From Setoptus koraiensis (lineage: Eukaryota > Arthropoda), in contig CM106585.1 of the NCBI GenBank assembly GCA_048013815.1, positions 7,874,001 through 7,938,000 of the forward strand: a stretch of 64,000 bases of DNA, read 5' to 3'. A program made the translations under genes and the position numbers. The notes under the pieces are model-generated. The model searched no databases. It saw only the letters and a list, made by a program, of their open reading frames with translations, and had not been told where the DNA came from. This document shows positions 59,038 to 64,000 of this stretch, piece by piece. Position 1 is the first letter of the stretch. Every line of letters begins with the position of its first letter.

Positions 59038-61533
59038 TTAAACCTTTTGAACCTTGTCCGCAGGTGAATTCTCTTCTGAAATAACGGATGATGATCCAGA
59101 CGACGGAGATGCAGGGGAGGAGTAGGAGGAGGACGATGAGGATGAGGATGATGATGATATTGTAGGATATAGACTCTCCTGGCCGGCAGCCACTGAAGGT
59201 GATACAGATGTGGCCTTGTTTTTGCTACTCTGAGTATTAGCAGACGATGAGCTAGATCCTGATGCCGATGATGATATGGTGCTCACAAGCAAATTGGCCA
59301 CTCGAGATATTGGATTTTGTCCACTGCTCTTGTTGTTGCTATTTGGCTTGCTAGATTGACCATCGTTTTTGTTTGATATAGTTGGCGTTTGCGAAGACGA
59401 TGATGAACTGCTGCTTGGCGAGCTGCTAGTGGCAACAGGTGGATTTGCTGCTGGTGATATAGCAGTTGATTTACCGCTACCGGCAAAACCCAGCACATTC
59501 ATGGCTGCCGAGCTCAAGCTAGACATAATAGACGATACTGTTTGATCAGTGTTGCTTTGCGAAGATGACGACGACGACGGCGACGCCGATGAAGTCGGCA
59601 ATGCAGGCGACAAAAATTTCATCTTTTTATCTACCCATTCTTGAACTTGGCCTTCAATAGATTTCCATTGGTTTGTTGCCTGCTGTTGGACACTGTTGGC
59701 CGTTCGTTTAATAGCTTCACGCCAAGTATTTGGCAATAATTGCGTCAGATCTCTTTGCTGTTGACTATTGCCGTTAGCATGATTAATAGAAGAAGACGAA
59801 CTTCTTTCTTGTTGATTATTAAGACTAGATAATAAACCGGAATTAGATGCGGCCGCAGAAGCTAATGTCATGGCTGAAAGAATTAATGGTGACGCTTTTG
59901 AGCCAGCGGCACCACTTGCAACGGTCTGGCCTGTAGTACCATGTAAAAGTAGCTGCTTAATAGAATCTTTATTTAAAAGACCACCACCAATAGATTTGCC
60001 ACTACTTGATATCAAATGATCTTGCTGTTGATGACCATTAGCACCGTTATCGTCGTTGTTAGACTGTCTCGCCATTGCCGAGGTCAGCGAACCTACTGCA
60101 TGATGTAATATATTTGACCAGGTTGAGCGACGGCCACTATTAATGCCATTGCTTGAACCACTGTCTGATTGAATGTGATCTTGCTCATTTGTATTCATGT
60201 CATTGAACATGGCGTTAAGTGGATTACTTTGGCGTCTCGTTAATACCTGATTTGAGCTCAATTCATTCGCTGATGACGATGCTGCCGCTGCCGCTGATGA
60301 TAATGATGATGAGCCCGGAGCACCGTTAAATAGGCTATTGGACGACGACGAACCGGAAGTTTGAAGATCGCCATTATGTGTTGTTCGAGAATTACCGTTG
60401 CTATCCAATACTGAATTGACCTGTTTGTTGCCATTAACAGCAGCAGCAGCATTGATGTTGTTGTTGTTGGTGCTGGTGTAATAGAGAGAATTGGTCATTT
60501 GATCCATGGAGGCCTGTGGATTTGAGCTGAATGCAGCCGCCGTTTGGGGTGGCAAATTAATCATGTGATGTTGCTGATTTGAAGGATATAAAGAGAAACT
60601 GTTCTGTTGGCTGCTCAACATGGGATTGTTGCTGTTTGAGCCGATCAAATTGTCAGTGTGCAACAATTGCGGCTGCGACTTCCTCCTTGTTCTGGTTGGT
60701 CGCCACTATATATGACAGGTTATCAGTATGAGTATAATTCAATGTTACATGTTGTAAATGAAATTGAGTGATTGATTAATTAGTAAAAGTTGTTGCATTA
60801 ATTAGTCGCTTGGGCAGTTTAATCGTCAATCAGTTTAAAATAACTGTTGAGAGTGAATTGTTAGAGGACAAAACTTACGTCGTCTGGCATGGTGGCAAAT
60901 AGCAAGTAAAGCAAAGCGGGCACAGAAAAGTCACGTATTAACTTAGATGGGGTAGTGGGCAATTTGAGGCCACCTTGTGGCGAGCGTAACATTGAGCGGA
61001 ATTCCGATGTGAACTCTCCGTAACCGTCAGCTATGCGCTTCCAAATGGGCGATCTAATTATTGAACTGACAGTGTCCGACGATGAGCCGCCTATTGAGCT
61101 ACTAGGCGATGACAAACCCGGCGCTAATGCGCCCACCATTGTGTAATGATTATTGCTAGAATCTTTGGCGCCCATTTTTGTGATGCCATAAAATGGTGCC
61201 GCATGATCTATTTGGCGCATATTATGCAATATGTTGTAAGGCACTTCAGGTATTGCATCGCTCAATGTCTTGATAAGAGTAGTTCCGCCGGAAGGAGAAG
61301 ATGACGATGATGATGACGATGTTGCCGCTTCTACTTGTTGAGTAGTTAGTGTTATTAAAATAAGTGATAACGATGACAGGACGACCGTTGTCATTTTAAG
61401 CATTTTAGTTAGTGACATTGAATTTGTTGTTGTTGCTGTCAAGTGATGATGAAAAGTTGATTGTGTAGCGAATCTATTGTCGCTGTTTCTATTTGTCAGC
61501 ACATTTAGCGAGGTCGTAGTTTGTCGTTGTCGC

Positions 61534-61587
<54 letters not shown>

Positions 61588-61916
61588 GCATTATGATAAG
61601 AAGAAGCTGATTTACATAATAAAGACGTTGATCTAGTTGAATATTTAGGTGACATATTGTTGAGTTGGCTCATTATTGAGTGCTGCTTGTTTTGGCTGTG
61701 TCTGGTGTCATCATCGATTATATCGCTGCTGTTTGCGTTGTGAGGTGTGACTGTGAGGTGATTGGCTAATTTGCATGTCGTTGTTGATGGCCTCTGATGG
61801 TGTCGGTTGACAAGTTGTTGTTGTCGTTGTTGTTGTTGTTCATTGTCACTGCTGTTGATGAGCGGGTTTTTGTTGTTTCTATTGTTACTGGTCATGTTGG
61901 CATGATGCTCTCCCAT
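59038..61916 (-). CDS. Unrecognised 901-residue Ser/Asn/Gln-rich membrane or secreted protein
   Basis: Two exons: 61916-60879 (346 codons) and 60705-59038 (555 codons plus stop), donor GACGAC-GTAAGT, acceptor ATATATAG, phase 0. The ATG at 61916 has an in-frame TAA seven codons upstream. Order: a Gln/Asn-rich leader with a pure CAA-coded run near 61530-61590; at residues about 165-200 a hydrophobic segment (MTTVVLSSLSLILITLTTQQ) followed by VEA, which looks like a signal peptide if an internal ATG is used, or a type II anchor; an ordered block (PYNILHNMRQIDHAAPFYGI, SPIWKRIADGYGEFTSEFRS); a second hydrophobic stretch (VPALLYLLFATMPDD) that spans the splice site into WRPTRTRRKSQ; then Ser/Asn-rich sequence with one amphipathic helix (WREAIKRTANSVQQQ, then QWKSIEGQVQEWVDKKMKFL). 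No family recognised. The ordered blocks, free of repeats, look conserved. Confidence 0.7.
61521..61590 (-). repeat. Gln-coding (CAA)n run inside the 901-residue gene
   Basis: About 20 consecutive CAA codons on the minus strand, preceding CAR/CGA units; likely length-variable. Confidence 0.85.
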
Positions 61917-62575
61917 AGTGTGCCTGATATGTTAATATGCTGATGCTAATTTCAATACCAACGCACATATATAGATGCAAACATATAGAGTGAGATGACA
62001 AAGATCAAATATAGACGACAACGTTGTTGTTATGTAACGTTTTTTGCGGCGCAAACAACAACAAACTACAGAATAATTAAGTTGACTAATAAAAATAAAT
62101 TGCACACCAACACTAACTAACTTGATTATTACAAACAACAAATTGTTTTATATTTTTTTATTATCTGAGAAGACATTTCATGCTTGCTAAAACTGTGATG
62201 TAACTGTTAGTTGTTAACTGTTAGCTGTTAACTGTGAGCTGTTAACTGTTAAATGTTGATCGGGCAACATGTTGGAACATACGGCAAGATCTAACTAACG
62301 AGTGTGCTGTGATCTGGACGATATCAGCTTACTTAACACATCTTTTGAGTCTGAAAACTTTTAACTTTAATCAGCATGAGATGATGGGCACACACACACT
62401 CAAGTTTGAATGAATGAAACAGATGAAAACTTCTTTTTGCTAAAACCTCTATCTGGCGTGTGAGCACTGGGTCAGTTTCATCACTGGCTAATTGTGCTGA
62501 CGACTGGCGCTGGCCAATGTAACAGCCAGCAGCATCCCCTAATCCACCTGTCGCTGGCCATTGAGTATTAGTTAA

Positions 62576-62580
<5 letters not shown>

Positions 62581-62609
<29 letters not shown>
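62581..62609. repeat. (CGA)n microsatellite
   Basis: Uninterrupted CGA units over 29 bases. Confidence 0.9.
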
Positions 62610-63701
62610 GGTTAGAGGCGGAGACACGCCGCCAGCAGCAGCAGTCCGATGAGAGTTTGTAAGAGCGTTCCGAGGCGAACATAATCATCGTCTCAAGCGG
62701 CCAATGTTTGTTTTCCCAACAACAGCAACAACCACTCCAGCTACAACAGCGCCAACAGCGCCAACAACGCCAACAACAGCAGCAGCAGCAACACCAACGG
62801 CAACAGCAACAACAACAACCGTGTTTACCTACATTTAGCGCTGGTGGCGAGCATCAGCGCTCAAGTGACTAGCTTGCCAGCCGGCGCGCCAGTTCCACTG
62901 ACGGCAACGGTTGGCCAAGTTCGCCGAGTGACGGCAAACGTTGCGCAACAGCAACAGCAGCAACAACAACAACGGCAACGGCAACAACGACAGCAACAAC
63001 AACAACGCCAACAAGTGGTGATGCGTCCGTTTTTTAGTGTTGCGCCGGCGCCACCTTGCCACCCGCGCTGCACTGGCCAGTGCCAGAGCCAACAAACAAG
63101 CGAGCAGCTGATTAAGATGGTCACTTGTTACCCCTTCTTGTGCTCGCTTGGCGCTCATTGTGTCCATTTGACAGTGTCCATTTGGCGCTGTTTATTCGCT
63201 GGTGTTTGCTGGTGTTTGCCGGCGTTTGCTGGTGTTTATTTGCTGATGTCCATTGGCCAGCGACCGCTGGCGAGCTGTGCGCCGTTGTGTGCCCATCGGT
63301 GCGCCGGCCAGACCGTTATCACTGTCCCTTGGCCCGGGCGGTTGCCGTTATCGTCTGGTATCTGTTATCAGCTGTTATCAGCTGTTATCATCTGTTTGGC
63401 ATCATCAAGTGGCTGGCATGTGTAAGCTGTGATGATGTAACACACAGGTAAGTAAGTAAGTGCTGGCTGGCTCACTGGCGAATGGTGTGTGCTCTTGTTG
63501 CGCAATCTATTTTTGTTTTGCTTCTGCTAGCTCAACTAGTAAACAAAAAGTAATCTCTCTTTTATTCTCTCTTGCGCCCTCCTCTAAACTTGACTCCAAT
63601 ACTCGCCGCTAGCCGTCAGCTGGCCACTGTCGTCCAGTTAGCGCAGGCCACTGTCGTCCAGTTACTGCTGCCGGCCACTGCGACCAGCAGTAACTAGATT
63701 A

Positions 63702-63740
63702 CATAACTGTACAACTGTGCTGTACAGTTGTACAGTTATG
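63702..63740. repeat. 17-bp perfect hairpin
   Basis: CATAACTGTACAACTGT (63702-63718) is exactly complementary to 63724-63740 around the loop GCTGT. A second hairpin, TTACTGCTG with CAGCAGTAA (63662-63670 and 63685-63693), lies just upstream. Confidence 0.85.
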
Positions 63741-64000
63741 CAACAGTTACATAACTGCTACTAATGTTGCCGTTCATGGAGTCGTGGCGACACTTGCCCT
63801 GGCAGCCAGCGTTTGTTTGTGTGCCGGCTGTTTAATGTTATTGTTTCCTGCTATCACCTCTGCTCTGGTCACTCCATCAGCTCCTGTCAGCTTGCCCGCC
63901 AGCTGATCGTCGAGCTGGCCATTTGTCAGTTGCCGGTTGCAAACGGTTCCATACGGTTCCATACAAATACGGCAACATCCGTGGCCGCATGCCCATCTCA

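Larger units (their letters stand above)
61917..64000. other. Repeat-rich flank with no supported gene
   Basis: Contains repeated CTGTTAACTG near 62190-62250, (CGA)n at 62581-62609, CAG/CAA tracts at 62710-62820 and 62945-63015, GC-rich sequence to 63370, and two hairpins near 63662-63740. Frames up to 193 codons exist at 62844-63425 but start without ATG and depend on the Gln repeat. A good donor (CAG-GTAAGT) sits at 63448-63449. The promoter of the 901-residue gene should lie near the left end. Confidence 0.4.

Noticed and set aside
62844-63425. Plus-strand 193-codon frame with a Gln tract and hydrophobic C-terminus
   Set aside because: No ATG start, Gln tract from repeats, remainder rich in Cys/Leu from duplicated TTTGCTGGTGTTT sequence. 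A donor at 63448 is suggestive but lies outside this frame.

Overview
The window looks like nuclear DNA of an animal, most likely an arthropod. Histone H4 has a TATA box, an arthropod-type TCAGT initiator and a histone 3' stem-loop; protein genes are split by short GT-AG introns; and the predicted long proteins are loaded with Gln, Asn and Ser homopolymers. A chelicerate such as a mite is my guess, with low confidence. I found no bacterial features, rRNA, tRNA or CRISPR.

Layout. Positions 1 to about 2300 carry a repetitive family in inverted copies plus a doubtful 61-codon frame. From about 2360 to 48943 one very large gene appears to run on the minus strand. Five large or phase-compatible exons (48943-47597, 11627-10768, 9756-8562, 7630-7562, 4599-2788) join without a frame break into about 1760 residues ending in a tail anchor with a short Pro-Pro-Val end. 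Its roughly 36-kb intron (11628-47596) holds no gene that I can support. It is full of (CAA/CAG)n tracts, short minisatellites, palindromes, and a strikingly repeated small vocabulary of 8-mers (ACAGGTGA/TCACCTGT and TTACGTAA).

The stretch 51.2-61.9 kb is in complete contrast: seven compact genes in under 11 kb. They are an ALDH16A1-like pseudo-aldehyde dehydrogenase (+), mitoribosomal mS37/CHCHD1 (+), a short CCDC6-like coiled coil (-), histone H4 (+), the AP-2 sigma subunit (-), a short claspin C-terminal-type protein (+) and an unrecognised Ser/Asn/Gln-rich membrane or secreted protein of about 901 residues (-). These are housekeeping functions (replication checkpoint, chromatin, endocytosis, mitochondrial translation) with no obvious shared pathway; the grouping looks like compaction, not an operon. 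AP2S1 and the claspin-like gene are divergent and share a 0.9-kb spacer containing a chain of strong hairpins. Two MITE-like elements with the same terminal inverted repeat lie at 53401 and 55468, the second ending just upstream of the H4 TATA box. The last 2 kb (61917-64000) is repeat-rich, with no supported gene.
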